Assembly (NCBI GenBank): GCA_003165615.1
Contig: PLWR01000172.1
Span: 1,695 to 8,750 of the forward strand
Source of the DNA: Acidobacteriota bacterium
Lineage (GTDB): Bacteria; Acidobacteriota; Terriglobia; UBA7540
Length of the DNA stretch: 7,056 nucleotides
Reading direction: 5' to 3'
The notes beneath the pieces were generated by a model. That model searched no databases. It was not told the DNA's origin and saw only the letters and a program-made list of their open reading frames with translations. Made by a program: the position numbers and the translations under genes. Positions 1 to 4,441 of this stretch are shown here, in pieces (position 1 is the first letter of the stretch; each line of letters opens with the position of its first letter).

Positions 1-178
1 CGAAAACCTTTTCCGAAAGTAAAAGAGTCCGTTGCTGCCCGGATGAGTTGGCCACGAGTCCGCCCAGAGCTGTTGGGTGTTGCCGGATATCGGGCAAAAT
101 GTCGATAAGTCTTTTGTAATGAACAATTTGTCGCCATCCGTTTGACCCCCATTTTTAGCCTTTCGATGCGATATTTGC

Positions 179-190
179 CCCTTATAAGGG
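179..190. promoter_or_regulatory. Perfect 12-bp palindrome, possible operator
   Basis: CCCTTATAAGGG reads identically on both strands. It lies immediately upstream of the possible promoter at 192-218 and about 150 bases before the radical SAM start. A dimeric regulator could bind such a site, but no regulator gene is nearby and no second copy is visible in the window. The regulatory role is inference. Confidence 0.25.
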
Positions 191-191
191 T

Positions 192-218
192 TTGTCGTTT
201 CTATTCCGCCATTACAAT
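192..218 (+). promoter_or_regulatory. Possible sigma-70-type promoter for the radical SAM gene
   Basis: A TTGTCG box (192-197) is followed 15 bases later by TACAAT (213-218), five of six matches to the -10 consensus. The spacer is shorter than the optimal 17. Transcription from here would leave a leader of about 110 bases. TTGACC at 142-147 is a better -35 match, but nothing resembling a -10 box lies at the right distance from it. Weak call. Confidence 0.3.
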
Positions 219-328
219 GCTCTAATCCACCTTCGGAACGCTTGTGCCTTACTCGGGAGCGTCCCTCGCCATTCCTTAGTATCTGCGAGGCCGCACCTTG
301 CGCTCCCCAAATTCATCTGCCTTCCTCT

Positions 329-333
329 GGAGG
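329..333 (+). promoter_or_regulatory. Ribosome binding site that decides the radical SAM start
   Basis: GGAGG ends four bases before the in-frame GTG at 338. It is the strongest Shine-Dalgarno match ahead of this gene. An ATG at 336 overlaps the GTG but is in another frame that gives no recognisable protein. This supports GTG 338 over the upstream in-frame start at 242. Confidence 0.65.
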
Positions 334-337
334 AAAT

Positions 338-1978
338 GTGGCAACTCTTACGATCGCTCCGCCCACCAAAACTCGCCGCCAAAGCGACTTTGAAATCATC
401 CAACCCAAGACCACTTTCACGGGTTCACCGATCGAGCCGCTGGAGAAAGGTTTGCCGAAGACAACGCAATCCATCTGCCCGGAATGTCTTCAGGTGATTG
501 AGGCGCGGCTGTTCGAAGAGGACGGCGCGGTCTACATGGAAAAGACCTGCTTTGAGCACGGCGAGTTTCGCGACAAGATTTATTCCGACGCGCGCCTGTA
601 CCTCAAGATGGAGCAGTGGGAATTCGGCGACAATCGCGGCCTCGAGAATCCGGCCATCCAGGATGCCACGCGCTGTCCGGACGATTGTGGTATGTGCTCC
701 ATGCACACCTCACACACGGTTCTTTCCAACGTGGACCTGACCAATCGCTGCAACCTGACGTGTCCGGTCTGTTTTGCCAACGCCAACGCGGCCGGGTATC
801 TCTATGAGCCTTCCTTTGAGCAGATCACCGGAATGCTGGAAGGCCTGCGCGCGCAGCGGCCCGTGCCCAACCGCGTGGTGCAATTCTCCGGTGGTGAGCC
901 CACGCTCTACCCGCGCTTTATGGATGTATTGCGCAAGGCCACGGAACTCGGCTTCACCCACATTCAGGCGGCCACCAACGGCATCTGCTTCGCCGATCTC
1001 GAGTTCGCGCAAGCCGCCAAAGAAGCGGGCCTGCACACTCTCTACCTGCAATTCGACGGGCTCAATGACGACATTTATTTGCGCACACGCGGCCAGCGCC
1101 TGATGGAAACCAAGCTTGCCGCCATTGAGAACTGCCGCCAGGCGGGCCTGAAGATTGTCTTTGTCCCCACCATCGTCAAGGGCGTGAATGACCATCAACT
1201 GGGAGACATGATTCGCTTCGCCATTGACAACATCGATTGCGTCAGCGGCTTCAGCTTCCAGCCCGTGGCTTTTACCGGACGCATCAATCGCCGCGACCTC
1301 GAAGCCAAGCGTTTCACCCAATCTGATCTGGCGCACTGCATCTCCGACCAGACCGGCATGACGGATAAATATAACGATTGGTTCCCGCTGGCCTGTACGT
1401 CACCATTTTCGAAATTGCTTTCCGCGTTGCAAAATCATCAGCGGCCGAACCTGACTTCGCACCCGCATTGCGCCATGGGAACTTATCTCTACGTCGATCC
1501 CGTCTCGAAGAAGGCTGTGCCCATCACGCGCTTCTTCGATGTGGGCGCCATGCTGCGCGATATCGACCTGCTGGCACGCAAGGCGGAGGGCGCGCGGGTA
1601 AAACTCTTCTCCAAGGTCAGCGCCTGGAATTCCCTGCGCAAGCACTTCAAGCCTGCATTCGCGCCTCCGGGGCTCACCTTTGAGCGCTTCCTGAACACGC
1701 TTCAGGGCATGACCGACCACAGCTCCGGTCGCGGCAAAGGCGACGGCACGTTCACCTATAAAACCCTGCTGGTCGCGGGAATGCACTTCATGGATGCCTA
1801 TAACTATGACATCAACCGAGTGAAGCGCTGCGTGATCCACTACACCGCGCCCAACGGCCTGGTCTATCCGTTCTGCACCTACAACTCCGGCCCCTGCTTC
1901 CGGGAAAAGATTGAGAAGCAGTTTTCCGTACCGTTCAAGGAGATTCCCACCCGCGACGGGTTGGTGCATCTCACGTAG
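338..1978 (+). CDS. Tes/MJ0619-like radical SAM protein, candidate membrane-spanning lipid synthase
   Basis: The predicted product has 546 residues from GTG 338. It begins with a cysteine-rich segment: C47xxC50 and C71xxH74, then C113, C117, C120 and H123. The radical SAM CxxxCxxC motif follows (C138, C142, C145; CNLTCPVC), with the SAM-binding GGEP at 185-188. Further cysteines lie at 353 and 378, and near the end at 498, 513 and 520, in a block resembling the archaeal tetraether lipid synthase (Tes, MJ0619) family as I recall it. Characterised members join lipid tails by radical carbon-carbon coupling and carry extra Fe-S clusters and a rubredoxin-like iron site. Length is close to MJ0619 (about 500). 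In a bacterium the likely substrates are membrane fatty acyl or alkyl chains, for example for iso-diabolic-type membrane-spanning lipids; this is inference. There are no obvious transmembrane segments or signal peptide. No operon partner is visible: the downstream side is repeats and a terminator-like hairpin. The stop codon is part of a repeat unit. Family is sure; substrate is not. Confidence 0.9.
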   Translation: MATLTIAPPTKTRRQSDFEIIQPKTTFTGSPIEPLEKGLPKTTQSICPECLQVIEARLFEEDGAVYMEKTCFEHGEFRDKIYSDARLYLKMEQWEFGDNRGLENPAIQDATRCPDDCGMCSMHTSHTVLSNVDLTNRCNLTCPVCFANANAAGYLYEPSFEQITGMLEGLRAQRPVPNRVVQFSGGEPTLYPRFMDVLRKATELGFTHIQAATNGICFADLEFAQAAKEAGLHTLYLQFDGLNDDIYLRTRGQRLMETKLAAIENCRQAGLKIVFVPTIVKGVNDHQLGDMIRFAIDNIDCVSGFSFQPVAFTGRINRRDLEAKRFTQSDLAHCISDQTGMTDKYNDWFPLACTSPFSKLLSALQNHQRPNLTSHPHCAMGTYLYVDPVSKKAVPITRFFDVGAMLRDIDLLARKAEGARVKLFSKVSAWNSLRKHFKPAFAPPGLTFERFLNTLQGMTDHSSGRGKGDGTFTYKTLLVAGMHFMDAYNYDINRVKRCVIHYTAPNGLVYPFCTYNSGPCFREKIEKQFSVPFKEIPTRDGLVHLT

Positions 1979-2025
1979 CGCCGGCAACGGACCGGTGTTA
2001 TAGCGCCGGCAACGGACCGGTGTTG
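1976..2025. repeat. Two tandem 25-bp TAGCG hairpin units overlapping the gene's stop codon
   Basis: Units 1976-2000 and 2001-2025 are identical except for the last base. Each starts TAGCG and contains CGCCGG and CCGGTG arms around a CAACGGA loop, giving a six-pair stem with one G-U pair as RNA. The TAG that opens the first unit is the stop codon of the radical SAM gene, so the repeat begins exactly at the end of the reading frame. Confidence 0.85.
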
Positions 2026-2060
2026 TAGCGCTGACCTTTAGGTCAGCACCGGCGCGGTGC
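2026..2060. repeat. TAGCG hairpin with a different stem, plus adjoining GC hairpin
   Basis: TAGCG at 2026-2030 is followed by GCTGACC (2030-2036), loop TTTA and GGTCAGC (2041-2047), a perfect seven-pair stem. GCACCG (2046-2051), GCG and CGGTGC (2055-2060) form a second perfect six-pair hairpin. The two share bases 2046-2047, so they compete slightly. The header matches the preceding units while the stem sequence is unrelated. Confidence 0.75.
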
Positions 2061-2080
2061 CGAAGGCACAAGCGGCGTGC

Positions 2081-2124
2081 CACGGGCATCCTGCCCGTGA
2101 CCCGGCATGGCCAGGATGGCCATG
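2081..2124. repeat. Pair of oppositely oriented hairpins with complementary loops
   Basis: CACGGGCA (2081-2088), loop TCC, TGCCCGTG (2092-2099) is a perfect eight-pair stem. Six bases later CATGGCCA (2106-2113), loop GGA, TGGCCATG (2117-2124) is another. Read on the minus strand the second has the same CATCCTG core as the first, so they look like two members of one family in opposite orientations. The TCC and GGA loops are complementary. Confidence 0.75.
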
Positions 2125-2135
2125 GCACATCGGTG

Positions 2136-2181
2136 TAGCGCCGGCATCTTGCCGGCCATTCTAAATCCCAGCGTCGGGATT
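2136..2181. repeat. TAGCG hairpin with CATCTTG core, followed by a small inverted repeat
   Basis: TAGCG at 2136-2140 leads into GCCGGCA (2140-2146), loop TCT, TGCCGGC (2150-2156), a seven-pair stem. AATCCC (2164-2169) and GGGATT (2176-2181) form a further six-pair hairpin with a six-base loop. The first has the same header as the units at 1976, 2001 and 2026 and a core close to those at 2081 and 2106. Confidence 0.7.
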
Positions 2182-2190
2182 GAGTCGAAG

Positions 2191-2217
2191 AGGGCGGGCC
2201 CCGTGCCCGCCCTTTTT
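2191..2217 (+). terminator. Intrinsic terminator-like hairpin after the radical SAM gene
   Basis: AGGGCGGGC (2191-2199), loop CCCGT, GCCCGCCCT (2205-2213) is a perfect nine-pair GC-rich stem running directly into TTTTT (2213-2217), then GTTT. This is the classic factor-independent terminator form, about 215 bases after the stop codon at 1978. The segment CTTTTTGTTTGG (2212-2223) recurs at 2288-2299, so it may itself be part of a dispersed element that happens to terminate. Confidence 0.6.
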
Positions 2218-2225
2218 GTTTGGTA

Positions 2226-2299
2226 TAGCGGCGGGACCGCAACCAAACGCTTCGTAGGGACACGCCATGGCTTGTCCCCTACCCGCGCTTTTTGTTTGG
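2226..2299. repeat. Fifth TAGCG unit, GTAGGG/CCCCTAC hairpin and a repeated T-tract segment
   Basis: TAGCG (2226-2230) precedes GCGG-GA-CCGC (2231-2240). GTAGGGACA (2254-2262) pairs with TGTCCCCTAC (2273-2282) with one bulged base, around a GCCATGGC core. A 12-base copy of the terminator tail, CTTTTTGTTTGG, follows at 2288-2299. The CCCCTAC end links this element to those at 3226, 3391 and 3437. Confidence 0.6.
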
Positions 2300-2516
2300 A
2301 ACCGTCATACCGGCGCGTTCACCCCGCTGCTTCCCCTGCGCATGGCACCCCGTCGCTCACGCGCCACCCCTCCTCATCTGAGGCTGTCTCAAAACCAGGC
2401 AATTTATACTTTAATTCGTCTTTTGGAACTGACCATGGGTTCGCGATCCATGGAAATGCCACGGTCACAAAGGCAGTGACCCGGGCTGGGGCTACGATAC
2501 TTGCAAATAAATAAGA
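2300..2516. other. Non-coding stretch with few features
   Basis: No gene is supported. GAGGCTGTCTCAAAA at 2380-2394 resembles the terminal inverted repeats of some insertion sequences, but no partner end or transposase is present, so it would be a relic at best. CCATGG arms at 2433-2438 and 2448-2453 enclose TTCGCGA, a core also seen in the palindromes at 3391 and 3437. Bases 2395-2430 are AT-rich. Otherwise nothing is recognised. Confidence 0.5.
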
Positions 2517-2549
2517 TTGCCCGAGCGTACATTATAAGGTACACTGTAC
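2517..2549 (+). promoter_or_regulatory. Likely promoter and operator of the toxin-antitoxin operon
   Basis: TTGCCC (2517-2522) and TACACT (2540-2545), 17 bases apart, form a weak sigma-70-like promoter. The -10 box lies inside GTACA-C-TGTAC (2539-2549), a perfect five-base-arm palindrome, and a third GTAC sits at 2527-2530. TA operons are commonly self-repressed by the HTH antitoxin binding such palindromes over the promoter, so this is a good operator candidate. That role is inferred. Confidence 0.45.
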
Positions 2550-2561
2550 TATCTAAGGTGC

Positions 2562-2921
2562 ATGATGCTGGACAACCCGCAACCACAAAAGATCCCGCTG
2601 GTCTTTTACCGCACCGGCGCGGGGAACGAGCCCGTCCGGGAGTGGCTGAAGGGATTGCCGGAAGCCGAGCGTCAGGCCATCGAGAAAGATCTTTTGCGGG
2701 CGCAATGGCGATGGCCGGTGGGAATGCCGTTGTGCCGCCCACTGGGTAATGGGTTGTGGGAAGTACGGACAGACTTGCCGACGAAACGCACGGCGCGCGT
2801 GCTGCTCTGTCTCTACCGCGGACATCTCGTGGCGTTGCACGGTTTTATCAAGAAGACGCGCAAGGCCTCTGATGAGGATATGGCGTTGGCCCGGAAGCGC
2901 CAGGGGGAGATGGAGCAATGA
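2562..2921 (+). CDS. RelE/HigB-like toxin, phage-derived Gp49-like family
   Basis: The product is a 119-residue basic protein of the RelE/ParE superfamily Gp49-like group. Known relatives are type II toxins, and many cleave mRNA at the ribosome. Visible features are an N-terminal PVREWLKGLP segment (24-33), then a family-typical core from 61 (LGNGLWEVRT), TARVLLCLY (77-85) and LHGFIKKTRKA (92-102), ending in a helix rich in Arg and Lys. It appears full length. ATG codons at 2562 and 2565 are adjacent and in frame. The AAGG at 2555-2558 is better spaced for 2565, so the real product may lack the first Met. The stop overlaps the antitoxin start (ATGA), so the genes are translationally coupled in toxin-first order, as in higBA. 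Active-site residues cannot be assigned from sequence alone. Confidence 0.88.
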   Translation: MMLDNPQPQKIPLVFYRTGAGNEPVREWLKGLPEAERQAIEKDLLRAQWRWPVGMPLCRPLGNGLWEVRTDLPTKRTARVLLCLYRGHLVALHGFIKKTRKASDEDMALARKRQGEMEQ

Positions 2922-3196
2922 GCAGGAAACATCTGGGTTCGAGCATCGACGATTTCCTCAAGGAGGAAGGCGTCTTGGAAGAGGCGCAAACACAGGCGAT
3001 TAAGGAAGTCGTGGTGTGGCAGCTCGCCCAGGCCATGAAGAAAAAGAAAATATCCAAGTCGCGCATGGCGACGCTACTCAAAACGAGCCGCACACAGGTT
3101 GACCGTATTCTTGATCCGAGAAACGATATCACGCTCTCCAGCCTGCAACGGGCAGCGGCAATGGTGGGGCGCCGGGTATCGATCGAATTAGTTTAG
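2918..3196 (+). CDS. XRE-family HTH antitoxin, HigA-like
   Basis: This 92-residue protein starts with the HLGSSIDDFLKEEG signature (5-18) typical of small HTH antitoxins paired with Gp49-like toxins (COG5606-type). A helix-turn-helix follows at about 45-67 (ISKSRMATLLKTSRTQVDRI), where the second helix would read DNA. The protein ends in RRVSIELV, also characteristic. By family knowledge it neutralises the upstream toxin by direct binding and represses the operon. It overlaps the toxin by four bases. GGGGAG at 2904-2909 and GGAG at 2912-2915 provide ribosome binding inside the toxin gene. The gene is intact and full length. The palindrome at 2539-2549 is its most likely target. Toxin-first order and the HTH fold fit HigBA rather than RelBE. 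Confidence 0.88.
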   Translation: MSRKHLGSSIDDFLKEEGVLEEAQTQAIKEVVVWQLAQAMKKKKISKSRMATLLKTSRTQVDRILDPRNDITLSSLQRAAAMVGRRVSIELV

Positions 3197-3225
3197 AGAA
3201 GGCGCGTCTGGGCACGACCTTTCGC

Positions 3226-3250
3226 CGTAGGGGACGGCTTGCCGCCCCCC
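3226..3250. repeat. GTAGGGG-headed imperfect palindrome
   Basis: GTAGGGG begins at 3227. GGGGACGGC (3230-3238) faces GCCGCCCCC (3241-3249) across TT, with one mismatch. The GTAGGGG header is the complement of the CCCCTAC tail of the elements at 2254, 3391 and 3437. The CGGCTTGCC core resembles the GGCTTGTCC of the 2254 element. Confidence 0.6.
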
Positions 3251-3390
3251 GGTTCCGCATTCACCCATTCGAACGGCGCCTGAGGTTGTGTGACCCGGAG
3301 GCAGCGGTCAGTGCCGTCCTGACTGGGTACTTCCCCTGATAACGAATGAACAGACTGCGGCGATAGCTCAACTTAGTGGCTGCCCTCGAA

Positions 3391-3412
3391 GGCTTCGCGA
3401 AGCTCCCCTACT
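3391..3412. repeat. CCCCTAC-tailed palindrome, TTCGCGAA core
   Basis: GCTTCGCGAAGC (3392-3403) is a perfect 12-base palindrome followed by TCCCCTAC. Core and tail match the element 34 bases further on, but the outer stem bases differ (GC arms here, GGCGG arms there). Confidence 0.65.
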
Positions 3413-3436
3413 GAAACTAGCGTGGTTGGTGAACAC

Positions 3437-3460
3437 GGCGGTTCGCGAACCGCCCCTACG
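3437..3460. repeat. CCCCTAC-tailed palindrome, 18-bp perfect
   Basis: GGCGGTTCGCGAACCGCC (3437-3454) is perfectly self-complementary and is followed by CCTACG, making CCCCTACG with the stem end. It is the longest perfect palindrome in the window and could form a cruciform or a strong RNA hairpin. It resembles repetitive extragenic palindromes in form. Genome-wide copy number cannot be seen here. Confidence 0.7.
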
Positions 3461-3510
3461 AACACCATCACCGGCCGGGCGCGGGGCCGAGGCCCGGAAA
3501 TGGCGGGGCC

Positions 3511-3540
3511 GGGGAGGGACTAGCCCCCCACTGCTTTTTT
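3511..3540 (+). terminator. Weak terminator-like hairpin with T6
   Basis: GGGG-A-GGG (3511-3518) pairs with CCCCCC (3524-3529) around ACTAG, with one bulged base. Six T follow at 3535-3540 after a five-base gap. The gap makes termination uncertain. It could end transcripts from the TA operon 315 bases upstream, or insulate the promoter that follows. Confidence 0.3.
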
Positions 3541-3542
3541 CC

Positions 3543-3570
3543 TTTCGCTGGACAAAATGCGTGCTAGAAT
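3543..3570 (+). promoter_or_regulatory. Possible extended -10 promoter for the RNA-binding protein gene
   Basis: TGCTAGAAT (3562-3570) matches an extended -10 (TGnTATAAT) at all but one position. The -35 region 16 bases upstream (TTTCGC, 3543-3548) is poor, as is usual for extended -10 promoters. Transcription from here would give a leader of about 370 bases. Confidence 0.4.
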
Positions 3571-3947
3571 CCCCCTCGCAGTTTGGGAATACCGCTGTGT
3601 CTCTCGGCAGCCATCCGGCTAAAACAGGATCTGCTTTTGCGGCCCAGGGCTCTTGGCAGGGTTTTTGCTTCTGGTGCATCATCCCTGCTTCACAAATTGC
3701 TATTCCCGGAACGGGTATTGTAGGAACGGAACGGGTATATATTTGAAACCGGCAAGTGCGATGAAATCATCTCCCGCTCGGGTGAGAGAAAAGGTTTCAT
3801 TCACGTGCTGGCCAGTTCGAACAACGGGTCTCGCTCTTTTCCGGAAGATGAGCGCCGAAGGTTCGGGGTCCGCAAACAGCTAGGGTCGTGCAAATCAAAA
3901 TAGGCGAAGGTGGCAGAACGAGGCCGCCTCGCCATCGGGAGCATCTC
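3571..3947 (+). promoter_or_regulatory. Long leader region of the RNA-binding protein gene
   Basis: No standard gene is supported in this 377-base stretch. CGGAACGGGTAT occurs twice, at 3707-3718 and 3727-3738. TGAAACC (3744-3750) and ATGAAA (3761-3766) can each pair with GGTTTCAT (3793-3800), but not together. A frame open from 3724 to the stop at 3901-3903 has no start codon. A 41-codon frame (3761-3883) has only a weak ribosome site. Long structured leaders are known for cold-induced genes of RNA chaperones, but this role is inference here. Confidence 0.35.
3937..3941 (+). promoter_or_regulatory. Ribosome binding site that decides the RRM protein start
   Basis: GGGAG lies six bases before ATG 3948. 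The frame also opens at a GTG at 3888, but no ribosome site precedes that and the 20 extra residues are not part of an RRM. Known RRM proteins of this type start two to four residues before the first beta strand, as ATG 3948 gives. Confidence 0.75.
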
Positions 3948-4331
3948 ATGCCGCAAAAGTTATTCGTGGGGAACCTTCCTCACGAAGTGACAGACAGTGA
4001 ACTGGGTGAGTTCGTCAGTGGAGCAGGTTTTCAGGCAGCTTCGGCCGTCGTCATTCGCGACAAGACCACCGGACAATCGCGGGGCTTCGGCTTCATCGAA
4101 CTGGCTGAGGGCGAGGACCTGGAACGGGCCATTGCCGGCCTGAATGGGCAATCCTTACAAGGCCGCCGATTGACCGTCAACGAAGCGCGCCCACCGCGCA
4201 ATGACTTCGGGGGCGGAGGGGGAGGACGTCGCCCCGGAGGTGGTGGAGGTGGCCGTGGCCCTGGCCGCGGGCATTCCGGCGGAGGCAGTGGTGGCGGTGG
4301 TGGTCGTGGCGGTGGCCGCCGCGACTGGTAG
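3948..4331 (+). CDS. RRM RNA-binding protein with Gly/Arg-rich tail
   Basis: The predicted protein has 127 residues. A single RNA recognition motif occupies about 3-80, with RNP2 LFVGNL (5-10) and RNP1 RGFGFIEL (45-52), whose aromatic residues stack on RNA bases. Both are intact. The tail (about 87-124) is almost entirely Gly with Arg, ending RRDW, similar to the tails of cyanobacterial Rbp proteins and plant glycine-rich proteins. It probably binds single-stranded RNA in the cytoplasm as a chaperone or stability factor, often cold- or stress-related in relatives; the specific targets are unknown. It stands alone, convergent with glnE. The tail is encoded by GGC/GGT/GGA-rich DNA that is prone to length change, so tail length may vary between strains. 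The family call is firm, the role is inferred. Confidence 0.93.
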   Translation: MPQKLFVGNLPHEVTDSELGEFVSGAGFQAASAVVIRDKTTGQSRGFGFIELAEGEDLERAIAGLNGQSLQGRRLTVNEARPPRNDFGGGGGGRRPGGGGGGRGPGRGHSGGGSGGGGGRGGGRRDW

Positions 4332-4441
4332 AATTGCCGATTGCCGATTGTCGATTGACGGCGGCTGATTGCCGATTGACCATCGTCGTGTGATGATGGA
4401 CCTTTTCATGCAATCGTCAATCGACCTTCGGCAGTCGTCAA
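4332..4441. repeat. Heptamer repeats and inverted repeat between convergent genes
   Basis: The spacer begins with GATTGCC-like heptamers (about 4338-4358: GATTGCC, GATTGTC, GATTGAC), and GATTGCCGATTGAC recurs at 4367-4380. The 11-base GTCGATTGACG (4350-4360) has its exact complement at 4415-4425, about 54 bases apart. The transcripts of both flanking genes could therefore fold here. No T-tract is present, so it is not a standard terminator. The repeats look like low-complexity intergenic elements that spread by slippage. Confidence 0.6.

Larger units (their letters stand above)
1..337. other. Non-coding lead upstream of the radical SAM gene
   Basis: No convincing gene is visible in these 337 bases. 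The first 230 bases are less GC-rich than the genes. They contain an imperfect palindrome at 80-97 (TTGCC and GGCAA arms around GATATC), a perfect palindrome at 179-190 and a possible promoter at 192-218. Open frames here are short and overlap one another. The radical SAM frame could be extended upstream to 242, but the added residues are Pro/Cys-rich and look like translated leader. Confidence 0.6.
3197..3540. other. Repeat-bearing spacer downstream of the TA operon
   Basis: No gene is supported in these 344 bases. Besides the palindromes listed separately, GTCAG (3307-3311) and CTGAC (3319-3323) form a small hairpin, and CCGGGC (3475-3480) with GCCCGG (3492-3497) another. Short open frames through this region are made of palindrome sequence and resemble nothing known. 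A cluster of this kind matches the spacer after the radical SAM gene. Confidence 0.55.

Noticed and set aside
242..337. Upstream extension of the radical SAM frame
   Set aside because: The extra residues show no family features, and a good GGAGG sits just before GTG 338.
710..1336. 208-codon minus-strand frame opposite the radical SAM gene
   Set aside because: It is fully antisense to a clear conserved enzyme, with no ribosome site or family features.
1976..2160. CRISPR array
   Set aside because: The repeats are directly adjacent without spacers, and only two copies are alike. There are no cas genes.
1400..2263. 287-codon open frame on the minus strand
   Set aside because: It runs antisense to the radical SAM gene and on through the hairpin cluster, and its translation matches nothing known. 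It is a by-product of high GC content.
2107..2514. 135-codon plus-strand frame after the radical SAM gene
   Set aside because: It is composed of hairpin repeats and a terminator-like sequence, with no protein family features.
3360..3432. tRNA-like segment (GATAGCTCAACTTAGTGG)
   Set aside because: It resembles a D-arm, but no acceptor stem, anticodon arm or T-arm can be drawn around it.
3426..3746. 106-codon plus-strand frame between the TA operon and the RRM gene
   Set aside because: It starts inside a palindrome, crosses the terminator-like and promoter-like signals, and resembles no protein.
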